Origin: Zancudomyces culisetae
Taxonomy: Eukaryota > Kickxellomycota > Harpellomycetes > Harpellales > Legeriomycetaceae
Reading direction: 5' to 3'
DNA: 22,301 nucleotides
Assembly: GCA_001969505.1 (NCBI GenBank)
Contig: LSSK01000003.1
Span: 1-22,301, forward strand
Below are positions 1 to 8,827 of this stretch, one piece after another. Positions within the stretch are counted from its first letter, which is position 1. Each line of letters begins with the position of its first letter. Below the pieces are notes generated by a model, which was not told the origin of the DNA, made no database searches, and saw nothing but the letters and a program-made list of their open reading frames with translations. The position numbers were made by a program, and so were the translations under genes.

Positions 1-891
1 CTTTAACTTTCTTATTCACTAAACTAAATGTTTATATGTAAATTATTCTAGAGAAAAACCTACTTCAAAAGATTTTAAAATTTTGGTTTTTTCCGTTCGT
101 TTCCTTTACTGACTATTATATACCCCTAGTACTACATAATAAAACTTCATAGTAAATACATCAGTTCCACAGTAAAACAAATTTTCAGTGAGTATAGGGT
201 GTATATTCTAATTTGGGCTATAACTTGTTTTGATGTACATTTCATCGGCATTATTAGTAATATTTTCTATAGGGGTTTATTAGCTTTTGATGTTCTTGGA
301 AATTTCCTATTTTGGTTTTTCTAAAGAAATAATATCGAGTTTTTTATATATTGAAGTGAAAAGCATGAAGGATCAATTTTTGGAAAAAACGATTTTGATT
401 GGTATTTTAACTGTACAATTCAAAGCACATAAAGGATAAACCATAATCAACATCAAAACGTATAATAAACTATGAGAGCATTAGTATAGGACAATTATGT
501 ACACATTTACTAAATAGGTATAAAACAATATATAAAATAAATAAAATAACTCCAAAGCAAGAGTCTCCAACGTAAAAAAAATCTGCTGTTTCATAACTAA
601 AATAGGTAAATTAAACAACAAGTTTTCACAGACACTAGATTTTTTAGAAATTTTGAAAACCCCCCACCACTACTACAGCAATTTACCAGTAAAAATAGGA
701 ATAAAATGACATACGTTCCAGGCTGTAAAATAGAAAATACATTTATGTGAGCAATACTGTTATCATTGGTATCGCATTAAACAATATCATTACAACAATA
801 GGAAAGGGGAGAAGGTGAAAAATCGATTATTTACGATTAAAAATTAAAGATTAAAAAAAAAGTGATTGTCATACTTCTATAAATACTAACA
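1..891. other. AT-rich spacer, no gene seen
   Basis: This stretch lies 3' of the minus-strand SREBP-like gene. It is strongly AT-rich, with many stops in all frames and short A and T homopolymers. I saw no tRNA, no coding patch and no repeat family. It may include the 3' UTR of the minus-strand gene near 850-891. Confidence 0.5.
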
Positions 892-3441
892 CTATTTATC
901 TAAATACAGGTTTAAGGACATATTTTGGTACAGTGATAAGTACTCTGATAGCCTTTTATCAGTTAGCAACGCAGTTGCATCGAGCTTCAATATGGATATG
1001 TGAATCAATAATAACCTTATAACCACACTAGTATCAGGTTTCCCGGTGAGTTGACCGTTGTAAGGATAAGAGATGTATGCAAGATGTGAGTTATACCGCC
1101 GTTCTAATAATAGATTCATAGCTATAAACAGAATCCGCTTTTCTATTTCGTCAGCAATCTCCAATAAAACATCAATACATTGCACCAATTTGTAGTCAAA
1201 GCTATCATTTCCGGACATGGTAATGGATCTTGATCTACCCAACTTGAAGTGCTGAGCGGTCACTACATCCACATCCTTTTTGCTTAGATATGATAATAGT
1301 GCCCTATTGTATCCGTCAGCAATTGAATTTGGTTTTCCTGTTGTTTGTGTATTGTCACTAGGAGGCGTATTGTTTTGGGGTGTAACTTTTGACCCATCAA
1401 AACCACAGTCAACGTTGGGATATTTTGCTGGAGTTTGAAATGTAATTAGTAGGATATCGCGTAAAAGCAAAAGCTGCTTTGCACGCGATCTCGACAACAT
1501 ATTTGTGGCGTTATTGAAGATAGAAATTCTACTAAACAGCGCCTTTTCAACAGTTAGCCAGTAAGTCGGGCAAGAGTGAGTCCTGTGGCTCAAGTCTAAG
1601 AGAATCATTACAACAACGTACCAGTGTATTAGTGGAGACAGCTTTGCCCGCTCAACAATCAGCTGTAAGTTTTTCATTTCGACAGCACAACTCATGCCTT
1701 TGTCCAAAAAATTGTCTATAATAGTTTGTAGCAACCTTAAAACCACAAATTCGCTAAATACATGTTGAGGCTTTATAAATCCAGAAAAATTTGTGCCTTT
1801 TTTATAACACCCGTCTAGTTGCAACATCCCAGTATTAATGTGAAGTAAATGCAAGCTTTCTAATGTCAGACTCTGGGCTAATCGCTTCCATTCTCGACTC
1901 TTCATTAATATTTGTACGGAAAGTGGTTGTAGCATTATTGAGCTATGTACATCTTCATTATGCTGTGCAAACAGCTTTGCAAGCCGCCATAGTTGGAAAG
2001 TTACAGTTCGAGAGTACCCCTGTGATGTATGCAGTGCACTCAACGCATACACCTCTGCCCGATCGTTTTCTGCACTATTCAGAAACTGTAAACATGCATG
2101 TATTTTGTGTAGTAAAAACTGCTTTCCAGATGTCACATAGAACTGTCTCTCGCATTTTAACTTTGCTTCCTCTCTTTTCTGTCGCTTTGGCCCAAAAAAA
2201 AGATCACAAAGAACCTGAGGTGTTACCGACCTCACAGTAACTGTAAATAGGTTCCAATACAATCCTTCATTCATACCTTCTGCTATGTCTACAACATGCT
2301 CACCCGGCCCCTGTTGCTGCTGCCGTTCGTACCTTTTTACATCCACCCCAAAGTTTTCTTTAGACCAGTTGAGTATTGTTACACTGTATACAACAAACCC
2401 TACCAACGCCACAATCATGCCCCCCATTCCAAACATTAGAACCATCCACCACATAAAAAACAAACCCCCAACCTCATTCTCTCCATTAATCCCCTTGACT
2501 ATCACTGCTTCGTATCTTTTTTCTCCTGTATGATAGTCGTTGATTATTGGATAGCCTATAAACATGGCAAACACGAGCACGCTCACTACCAAAACCATGT
2601 GATCAATAGCATTTTTTTCTTTATGTTTGGCTGCCTGTTTCTTGGTTTCGCTCAACTCCTTTTTTAATTTTTTTAAAACACCTCTTAGCCTGTCCCGAGC
2701 CCCTCGTTCTATTGCTCTCCGTCGTTTTTCGTTTCTAAACTCTGAAACTCCTCTTCTCCCTTCTACTAGCCTGTTTGCGCCTTTTTTGTACTTTCCATGC
2801 TCAGTATTTATAGTAACTCTCTTCGTACGAGTGCCTTGTGTTAAATTTACATCCTCGCTGATCTCTTTCGGCACTCGAATATCCTCAATACCATGATTTG
2901 GTTCTTTTCCGCTGAACATCTCTGAAAATCCTAGATTCTTTATTCTATCAACTGTTTCAGAGTCGTATCTATAAGTTACCTTGATTTCCTCTTGTTCATT
3001 GGGCTTTTCATTGTTTGCTTTTTTGCCTAATCCCTCATTTGGAGCGCTTGCCATTTTGGATACCAACCCTAGCCTTCTATCTAGTATTTCCAACTGCTTT
3101 TTGACCAACATTTTCCCCAGTGCTGTATTATGCTGTGTGTTTGTGACATTTGTTCCACCTTTTTCATTCTCTTGGTCGCTACTCACCCCCAAGTTAGCGG
3201 TACCCATTCGCAATTTCTCTTCGAGGACAGTAGTACCAAAACCATGCTCCTTGTATACAATATCACTGCCTTTGCTTCCATATTCTCCACTGTATGACCC
3301 TTCCTCGCCTTCAATTATTCTACCATTAGCCTCTTTTTTTGCCTCTCTTAACACCTTTCTCAATTGCTCGTTGTTTATTAGTATGTTGTCCACTATGTTT
3401 CCTTTATCCACATTTAGTGTGACGTTTATATCTTGTATCAT
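892..3441 (-). CDS. SREBP-precursor-like membrane protein, no visible bHLH domain
   Basis: One uninterrupted 849-residue frame. Residues 1-235 are polar and low in recognisable motifs. Residues about 236-275 form a very basic, probably helical stretch (EKRRRAIERGARDRLRG). Two hydrophobic segments follow (about 282-301 and 327-356), separated by a roughly 25-residue polar loop. Positive charge on both outer sides suggests a hairpin with both ends in the cytosol. The remaining ~490 residues are alpha-helical in character. By recall they follow the order of conserved blocks in the SCAP-binding C-terminal domain of animal SREBPs: a WN block near 396, SAEND...ALSALHTS near 456-473, QPL...REW...ESL near 505-530, IHWYVVV near 605, and KQLLLLRDILL near 655-665. 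In that family this half anchors the precursor in the ER and senses sterol through SCAP. The bHLH normally preceding the hairpin is not seen. It could lie in an unrecognised upstream exon or be absent. In-frame stop TAA lies five codons before the chosen ATG. The family call is inference from remembered patterns. Confidence 0.55.
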   Translation of the reverse strand: MIQDINVTLNVDKGNIVDNILINNEQLRKVLREAKKEANGRIIEGEEGSYSGEYGSKGSDIVYKEHGFGTTVLEEKLRMGTANLGVSSDQENEKGGTNVTNTQHNTALGKMLVKKQLEILDRRLGLVSKMASAPNEGLGKKANNEKPNEQEEIKVTYRYDSETVDRIKNLGFSEMFSGKEPNHGIEDIRVPKEISEDVNLTQGTRTKRVTINTEHGKYKKGANRLVEGRRGVSEFRNEKRRRAIERGARDRLRGVLKKLKKELSETKKQAAKHKEKNAIDHMVLVVSVLVFAMFIGYPIINDYHTGEKRYEAVIVKGINGENEVGGLFFMWWMVLMFGMGGMIVALVGFVVYSVTILNWSKENFGVDVKRYERQQQQGPGEHVVDIAEGMNEGLYWNLFTVTVRSVTPQVLCDLFFGPKRQKREEAKLKCERQFYVTSGKQFLLHKIHACLQFLNSAENDRAEVYALSALHTSQGYSRTVTFQLWRLAKLFAQHNEDVHSSIMLQPLSVQILMKSREWKRLAQSLTLESLHLLHINTGMLQLDGCYKKGTNFSGFIKPQHVFSEFVVLRLLQTIIDNFLDKGMSCAVEMKNLQLIVERAKLSPLIHWYVVVMILLDLSHRTHSCPTYWLTVEKALFSRISIFNNATNMLSRSRAKQLLLLRDILLITFQTPAKYPNVDCGFDGSKVTPQNNTPPSDNTQTTGKPNSIADGYNRALLSYLSKKDVDVVTAQHFKLGRSRSITMSGNDSFDYKLVQCIDVLLEIADEIEKRILFIAMNLLLERRYNSHLAYISYPYNGQLTGKPDTSVVIRLLLIHISILKLDATALLTDKRLSEYLSLYQNMSLNLYLDK

Positions 3442-3846
3442 GCTAGCTACTATTTAACATTATTTATTGCTGTGTATTTCAATATAGCCGTGTTTATGAT
3501 TTTGCGATCAACCTACACTCGCTTTTTATTATTCTGCTTTTGAACTTGGCTTCTAAATTGTTCACCTTCATTTAATTTAATTTTCATTTTCATTTTCACT
3601 CTCATTTTCATATTCACATTTACATTTACACTTACGTAAAAAACTATTGCATAATTCAATTACACTGCCTTTTTCCCGTGTAAATAGTTTATCTTTTTTT
3701 TTACTATCCGAATGATGTGACTTCAGGTCACTGAACAAGCGAAGATTACTCCAAAACCTTCTGAGCTTTCTCCAAGTAAATTCACTTTTATGATTTATAT
3801 TCCCTTTTTTGGCTTTAGAATTGAGTTTACCAAAAACAAAAAACAA
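3442..3846. promoter_or_regulatory. 5' flank of SREBP-like gene
   Basis: This is the immediate upstream region of the minus-strand gene. It includes a pyrimidine-rich TTTCAT/TTTACA hexamer-like run and a low-complexity minus-strand open frame of 89 codons that ends in alternating E, N, K and C residues. That frame looks like a translation of the repeat rather than a gene. No GTATGT/GTAAGT donor pairs convincingly with an acceptor just before the ATG, so I could not attach an upstream exon. Confidence 0.35.
3580..3634. repeat. Degenerate (TTTCAT/TTCACA)n hexamer microsatellite
   Basis: Successive units TTTCAT, TTTCAT, TTTCAC, TCTCAT, TTTCAT, ATTCAC, ATTTAC, ATTTAC can be read directly. It lies about 140-200 bases upstream of the SREBP-like start codon, in the presumed promoter or 5' UTR. 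Confidence 0.7.
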
Positions 3847-4114
3847 AAAAAAACGAGGGCTTTGTGAGCTGGAAAAAACGTTCCTGCATTTACCAAATTA
3901 AATCAGGAAAAAAAAATTTTTTGCATTTAAATATTTTTCTGAAATTCCTGAGGTTTTCGGAAAATACGCAAAACCATATTATTTCCAGTCTCCCACTATC
4001 TTCTTCATAGCAATAACACATGTTAGCTTAATTATTCTTAAAGCAAGAAACAATTTGTTATTACATTTTCAATACATTTGTAAATGTTTTCTCAGCATTG
4101 TCCTGCCTTTTTCT

Positions 4115-4333
4115 TCAATTTTCTGAAGTTTTGAGGTCAAGATTGGCCTGTTGTGTACGGATATGATGATAGGCTTTGGTTAGAGGTCCTTTGTTTTGTC
4201 CAGCACTGCACAGTCCTCTCTTCTCATTCCTCTTAGATAGCCCGGCTTCCTATTCTGATTTATCCTTTTTCTTCATGTATTGTAAATTTTCCTCGGTTTT
4301 TTGTAGGGTCACATAGCAACATTTATTTCCAGG
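4115..4333 (-). pseudogene. Possible decayed or split coding patch, unidentified
   Basis: On the minus strand a frame is open for 27 codons from 4333, is broken by TAG at 4250-4252, and continues in the same frame for 44 codons to TGA at 4115-4117. Unlike the surrounding AT-rich junk, which translates to F/I/L/Y-rich peptides, it reads as polar peptide (for example KTEENLQYMKKKDKSE before the stop and LTKAYHHIRTQQANLDLKT after it). The stop could be a sequencing error, a mutation, or the end of an intron (TCAGAATAG). I do not recognise the family. Chance is a real alternative. Confidence 0.2.
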
Positions 4334-4487
4334 CTATTAAAAAATTGTTTTTACTTCAGGAAACTCCAAATAAACCAGGTCTGACATAAACAATAGATAG
4401 CAAAAATAAAAGTAGATAACTTGGTATAGCACTAATACTATTGTAATTTAAAGTTTCCAGTAATTGGGAATCTGTGTGATCTTTCTT

Positions 4488-4615
4488 GATACTTAATGAG
4501 ATCTAAATAGGCATTACAGGTGTTACAAGATCATGGCCTCATAAAGTATCAGTTCCTATTGAAACCTCAAGTGTATTGTGGTTTCAGCTTAGAAATATAC
4601 ACCATCTTGGCCATG
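4488..4615. repeat. Short inverted repeats, possible hairpins
   Basis: Three perfect 7-base inverted pairs: GATACTT (4488-4494) with AAGTATC (4544-4550), CATGGCC (4533-4539) with GGCCATG (4609-4615), and TGAAACC (4560-4566) with GGTTTCA (4580-4586). The first two cross rather than nest, so they cannot all form as simple nested stems. No known RNA family was recognised. Confidence 0.4.
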
Positions 4616-6490
4616 CCAACTATCAGCGTGGTAAATATTAATATTTGTGAAAAATACGGGACTTTAGAATGATGTAGATACCAATTCTCCCTTCTCCCAT
4701 ACTCATTCTCTCTACTGGTGTTTAGGAAGGTAAGAAGCATATCATAATGTGTATATAGTAGCCATAAAATTAGTTACTCTTGTAGTTGCTATAACTGGTT
4801 TTTTTTCCTTGGTCTGCCATATGTTTACTTTGTCGAGCTTCGGTAAAGCCGACCTGATGCAAATATCAAACTTGTTATTGTGGCAAGTTAGTTTTCCCAG
4901 CCTCCCATCTATTCACCCCTTCTCTCCACTAATTTTCTGACAATTTCAAGATGAATTAGTCGGATTCACCCAAAATTTTGAGCATTAAAACCTTTGGCCT
5001 TTTATTCGCCACACACCAACCAACTTCAATAATTGATTTTTTTATTGAAAATATCAGTGAATTGGCGTAAATAAGAGATGACAATCAAATGAGTATACGG
5101 AAACTCTACTATGCTATCAATGTTCTGCAAGTAGAACAAAAACATTTTGTTTCAAAAAGAAAATCTTCTTAAGGAAAAAATAAAATATGAACACGCGGGT
5201 CAGTGCTTTCTCATATTTAAAGAAGGAGCAAGATGAACATGTACGCTCAAGCCATGCAATGTATTTGTGATCAGTAGGCTTAAAAGTTTAGGCACATATT
5301 TCCATTTTTATTTCAATGTAGAATAAGTAAGGATGTAAACAAAAGCGAATGTGAGGTTGTGCCTGGATTTTGGAGTACAATAAATGAAAAAAAAAGAAAC
5401 TAACAGCAGCAATGTTAATTGGCTACTAAAAAAGTTTGGTCAGAAGATTTATTTGGAAAAAAATTGATGTGATATTTATATTTGACCAACTAAATGCGGA
5501 TAAAATTCACGCGCTTGCTGAAGATGAAGGTATTTGTTTTGTTGCCCTTTCTAATACATACATCCCAAACAAAACACAGGCCAAATAGGGAGGCTAAAAA
5601 AAAATAGGCTTGAGAGTATCGCGGTTGGATGATAAATTGATACAGCCAGTAAATTATTTTTCCGGAAAATGTAATATTTACCAAGTTTAATAGTTAGGTA
5701 AAAACTATCTGATTAAATTACTCTGTTGACGAACATGGGTATGCTTATTGGTGTGGCTATAAGTTACAGATAGCGTACCATCTCTCAGTGTTGGAAGCGC
5801 TAAAACTCATGCTCTTGTTAATTCTTATCATTTCTTTCTGTAAGAATGTATTTATTCCTGTTACCACATCTAGAGTTGAATATATATACAGAAACAAGTC
5901 GAAAAAAAAAGCAGATGACTCAGCAACTGTATAGTTAAATGGGTTAAGCATGGATGTCACTATTTACCGCCATACTCGTTTTATTTTTTCACTCACAATA
6001 CTTGGACACATCTATAAATATTATTCAATGACTTCATAGCTTTACAACATACTGTCATCTTTTTTTTTTGGTGTGATTATTAAAGTATCCCAGCCAATAT
6101 TCTGCTCTGTCGCATTTACTGTTTTACTTTATTTATATCTGTCCCGCGCTGTGGTAGTTTTTATATAAACAAAAGCACCAGCGTGAATTAGTAAGACGCA
6201 AACTTGTATAGAGTGTTATGATATGCATTGGTTAATGAATAACAGATGGTTGTAAACGAAGAAACCACAAAAAATGTATACTCATTCTGTTATACTGTTT
6301 ATATAACAAGGCGAGTACTTTTCACTTGAAGCAGAAAAAAAAACATTCTTTTATTATATTATATTTAAATGTGTGTTTTATAAAGATCAATCCTTATTTA
6401 ATACACAGTTGAAAATTGCTATTACCCCCACCATCAAAGAAAAAAACAGATTGCCAAAGGGTTTATAACTTAAACATATAAAGACAAAAC

Positions 6491-6502
6491 TAATATATAT
6501 AC
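6491..6502 (+). promoter_or_regulatory. TATA-like element just before the 6509 gene
   Basis: The sequence TAATATATATAC sits directly upstream of the ATG at 6509. It is TATA-like but very close to the start codon, so it may be 5' UTR rather than the working TATA box. Confidence 0.2.
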
Positions 6503-6508
6503 GATAAC

Positions 6509-7021
6509 ATGTTTGCGAAAAAACGTCAACTCGAGGAGCTTCCGGAAGCTCAAAGGCAATATATAGAAAACGTTGGTAAGAGCGGACGCATGAGCGAGAT
6601 TCCAGCTCGAGCAAGACGATTAGTGTATGCTATAACAACTGTCTGTACTTTTCTTCTTATGGGGGCGTTTATTGTGTCATTGGTGTTTATTGCACAAGTA
6701 TTCGCACAGAAAAGCGGCAAACAGACAATCAATCCAAATTACTATATGTTTGTAGTAGTTTCTCTCTTGCTGTTGGTAGTGGCTATGCTAGTTGGCAACC
6801 TCGGTCAAGATGCGATTGGGAAGATTAAAGAGCTATATCGGGAAGATCATTGTACTTATTCCTTAAACTCTGATTGCTATGACCATGATGAGCAGGAAAA
6901 GCAGCAAAAAACAGCAAGATTTCTAAGATTTTATAAAACGTATCTAGTTTTACGGACAATCCTAATGGTCCTTACATTACTATCATTTATATTCGGGTTT
7001 ATTAAGCTCTATAATAGCTAA
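6509..7021 (+). CDS. Hypothetical three-helix membrane protein
   Basis: A 170-residue protein I do not recognise. The N-terminus (1-37) is charged and Arg/Lys/Glu-rich. It is followed by hydrophobic segments at about 39-66 and 78-98. A hydrophilic stretch (about 99-145) contains DHCTYSLNSDCYDHDE and a basic run, and a third hydrophobic segment lies at about 147-168, ending almost at the C-terminus. The basic N-terminal flank (PARARR) suggests the N-terminus faces the cytosol. The two cysteines nine residues apart in the loop would be able to pair if that loop were lumenal, but charge bias does not settle this. The ATG used is the first in the frame. It is convergent with the flavodoxin gene 454 bases downstream. 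Coding character (no stop over 170 codons, mixed composition) is good. Function is unknown. Confidence 0.75.
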   Translation: MFAKKRQLEELPEAQRQYIENVGKSGRMSEIPARARRLVYAITTVCTFLLMGAFIVSLVFIAQVFAQKSGKQTINPNYYMFVVVSLLLLVVAMLVGNLGQDAIGKIKELYREDHCTYSLNSDCYDHDEQEKQQKTARFLRFYKTYLVLRTILMVLTLLSFIFGFIKLYNS

Positions 7022-7475
7022 AATGTACTAGTTCATTTAATCATATTCCTGCACAGATGAATATTGGAACATACAAAGTAAATATCAACACCAAGAGCAA
7101 ACAGCAGCAGTAAAAATCTCAACAACCACAAAAATTCACATACACATAGGGGAGTACTAGCCTTTGTATTTCAAAAAAAGTTATGCTACCATATGTTGAG
7201 CTATCCTAAATATATTGATGCATAGCACCTTTATTTTTACAAATTCTGCTACATATTATCACTTCATTGAAATATTAAGTATGGGTGATTGAAATATGCC
7301 TAACACTGGTGTGTCAAATCTTTGGCATTACCACTCACGAGTAGATTATACATAAAAATAAACTGATTAGATTTATTCCTTGGCTTTATGAAACAGATTA
7401 AGAATTCATTAGTATTTTTCTAGAGTAACAATGGTAAAATAAAAGTAATTACTAAAAAGAAACCAAATATAAACC
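7022..7475. other. Spacer between convergent genes
   Basis: AT-rich 454-base spacer that must contain both 3' ends of the flanking convergent genes. I see no coding frame or RNA gene in it. Confidence 0.5.
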
Positions 7476-8207
7476 TTATTCTTGGTTGTATCTGACTACA
7501 ACCTTTGAAAAGTATTCGGCATACTTGCGAGCAGATTCATTCTCCTCTTCGTTTGCGGGCTTAGATCCATCGAGTCCAGCAAGCACTCCTGGGCCATATG
7601 CCGAGCCTCCAACAGTCTTTGCGTATGTTGCTACTGCTTTATTTGGACCAAGCGGTACATAGATCATACCGAGATGTGTGGCATTAATGACAAAAGAAAG
7701 AGCTGTTGTTTCCATACCACCGCCCTGCGAACCAGTTCCAAAAAATACTCCGTACATCTTTCCTACGAGGGCACCAGAAACCCAGAGGCTGCCTAAAGAG
7801 TCAATAAATGTTTTTACCTGACCTGGAAGAGTACCGAACCTCGTTGGAGATCCAAACATATATGCATCTGCTTCGCGCATTGCGTCCACAGTATAAACAG
7901 GTACACTTTCGTCCTTTGGTGGGGCATGCATCTTCTGCAAGATCTCGCTTGACAATGTTTCTGGGAACTGGAAAAGCTTCACATCAACAAGGTTGGTTGA
8001 TTGCAATGCCTTGACAATTTCCTTTGCAAGTCCTGCAATATGCCCATATGTTGAGTAGTAGACCACATGGATCGTGGGGCGTTTTTTTTCAGCGAGACCC
8101 TTAAAGCTCTTCTTACTCTTGATGCTTCCCGCAGTCTTGTTTTCTACAGCTTTTCCGGAAGTAATACTCTTTTTGGAGCTTTTTCCCAATCCACAACAGA
8201 AAACCAT
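7476..8207 (-). CDS. Flavodoxin-like NAD(P)H:quinone oxidoreductase (WrbA/Pst2/Ycp4 family)
   Basis: A 243-residue protein. The flavodoxin-like core starts near residue 45. The phosphate-binding loop YSTYGHIAGLA (about 51-61) binds FMN. GSPTRFGTLPGQ (about 119-130) and GTGSQGGGMETT (about 157-168) are the other FMN-pocket and family signature loops, followed by HLGMIYVPLG. Family members are FMN-dependent two-electron quinone reductases. Fungal Pst/Ycp4/Rfs1 proteins associate with plasma-membrane eisosome domains and protect against lipid oxidation. The first ~44 residues are an extra Lys/Ser-rich extension beginning MVFCCGLGKSSKK, with two adjacent cysteines that could be S-acylated. The core beginning THVV-type beta strand (TIHVVYYS) matches the usual start of shorter family members. 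Identity of the family is secure. The exact paralogue is not. Confidence 0.93.
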   Translation of the reverse strand: MVFCCGLGKSSKKSITSGKAVENKTAGSIKSKKSFKGLAEKKRPTIHVVYYSTYGHIAGLAKEIVKALQSTNLVDVKLFQFPETLSSEILQKMHAPPKDESVPVYTVDAMREADAYMFGSPTRFGTLPGQVKTFIDSLGSLWVSGALVGKMYGVFFGTGSQGGGMETTALSFVINATHLGMIYVPLGPNKAVATYAKTVGGSAYGPGVLAGLDGSKPANEEENESARKYAEYFSKVVVRYNQE

Positions 8208-8543
8208 TTTTTATTTTATGTCTTGATGGTGATTTTTATTTTTTCTATTATAGCGATAACTGTATTATCGATATTTCTTAAGCTAGATCAATTATTTATT
8301 TTAATGATTTTCCTAGAAACTGGTCAAGTATTTATACTAAAAAATTACTTGGCTTGCCTTCACAAACTTTTAACTTTAATCAATATACCGTTTATGGTTT
8401 ATTAAAGCTGAGTATTTTACAAACTTGTTCTTTTCAAATACAATAATCACACCAAAATCATAAAGAAAATCCCATACATCAAAATAATTCCGATTAGCAT
8501 TTTTGTGGTATGCTGACAAATTGCGAATCCCCGTAATTATAAC

Positions 8544-8620
8544 AACAAAAAGAAAACAAAAGAAAACAAAAAAATAACAAAAAATATGCAAAAATATGCA
8601 AAAAAAACAAAAAAAACGAA
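8544..8620. repeat. A-rich low-complexity tract with tandem AAAATATGCAA units
   Basis: Runs of A interrupted by single C or G residues, including two adjacent copies of an 11-base unit AAAATATGCAA. It directly precedes the NPR2-like open frame. Confidence 0.6.
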
Positions 8621-8827
8621 ATTTGGGAAGGCTTATCTTGTGTAGAATTTGCTTCTAGAGCTAGCGCGTATTACATCCCACAGCCTAAATTAGCACTTCT
8701 AATTACCGAATGGGATGGCATTTTTCCATTTCCTATTACATTGGATTTAAATTACGTAAATTATCCCCAAAATTTGCACCCTTGTAATTTTATTAGTAAT
8801 AAAAAACGTGAGAGTCAGATTCAATAA
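8618..8827 (+). pseudogene. NPR2-like coding patch (exon or remnant)
   Basis: The plus-strand frame is open to TAA at 8825-8827 with no in-frame ATG. It reads as convincing protein, and the centre (YYIPQPKLALLIT, then PFPITL and NYPQN) resembles by recall the N-terminal block of Npr2/NPRL2: Y-I-I-P-K-P-x-L...LIT, then Y-P-V-T-I and Y-x-R-N. Npr2 is a subunit of the GATOR1/SEACIT complex that restrains TORC1 on amino-acid starvation. The family's preceding FYSxFHP block and its following domains were not found nearby, so this is either one exon of an intron-rich gene, a decayed remnant, or a chance likeness. Confidence 0.25.

Larger units (their letters stand above)
3847..6508. other. Long spacer with one possible decayed coding patch
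   Basis: About 2.7 kb without a recognisable gene. It contains an A9T6 palindrome near 3911-3925, a slightly more GC-rich part at 4060-4640 with protein-like minus-strand frames and short inverted repeats (listed separately), and several 60-75 codon hydrophobic frames that I regard as chance in AT-rich DNA. No tRNA or snRNA was recognised. Confidence 0.4.

Noticed and set aside
1863-3457. Plus-strand open frames (125, 82, 89 and 158 codons) opposite the SREBP-like gene
   Set aside because: They overlap the 849-codon frame on the other strand and have no independent protein character.
3577-3846. 89-codon minus-strand frame upstream of the SREBP-like gene
   Set aside because: Its C-terminus is a translation of a hexamer microsatellite and there is no bHLH or other motif. 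It does not supply the missing DNA-binding domain.
4159-4265. Possible box C/D snoRNA (ATGATGA at 4163, CTGA at 4255, GGAT/ATCC end stem)
   Set aside because: The boxes are short and expected by chance. No D'/C' pair is visible, and I could not match the sequence before the CTGA to rRNA. The opposite strand looks more protein-like.
8067-8405. 112-codon plus-strand frame ending in a hydrophobic stretch
   Set aside because: Its first half is antisense to the flavodoxin gene and the rest is AT-rich junk translating to F/I/L. No family likeness.
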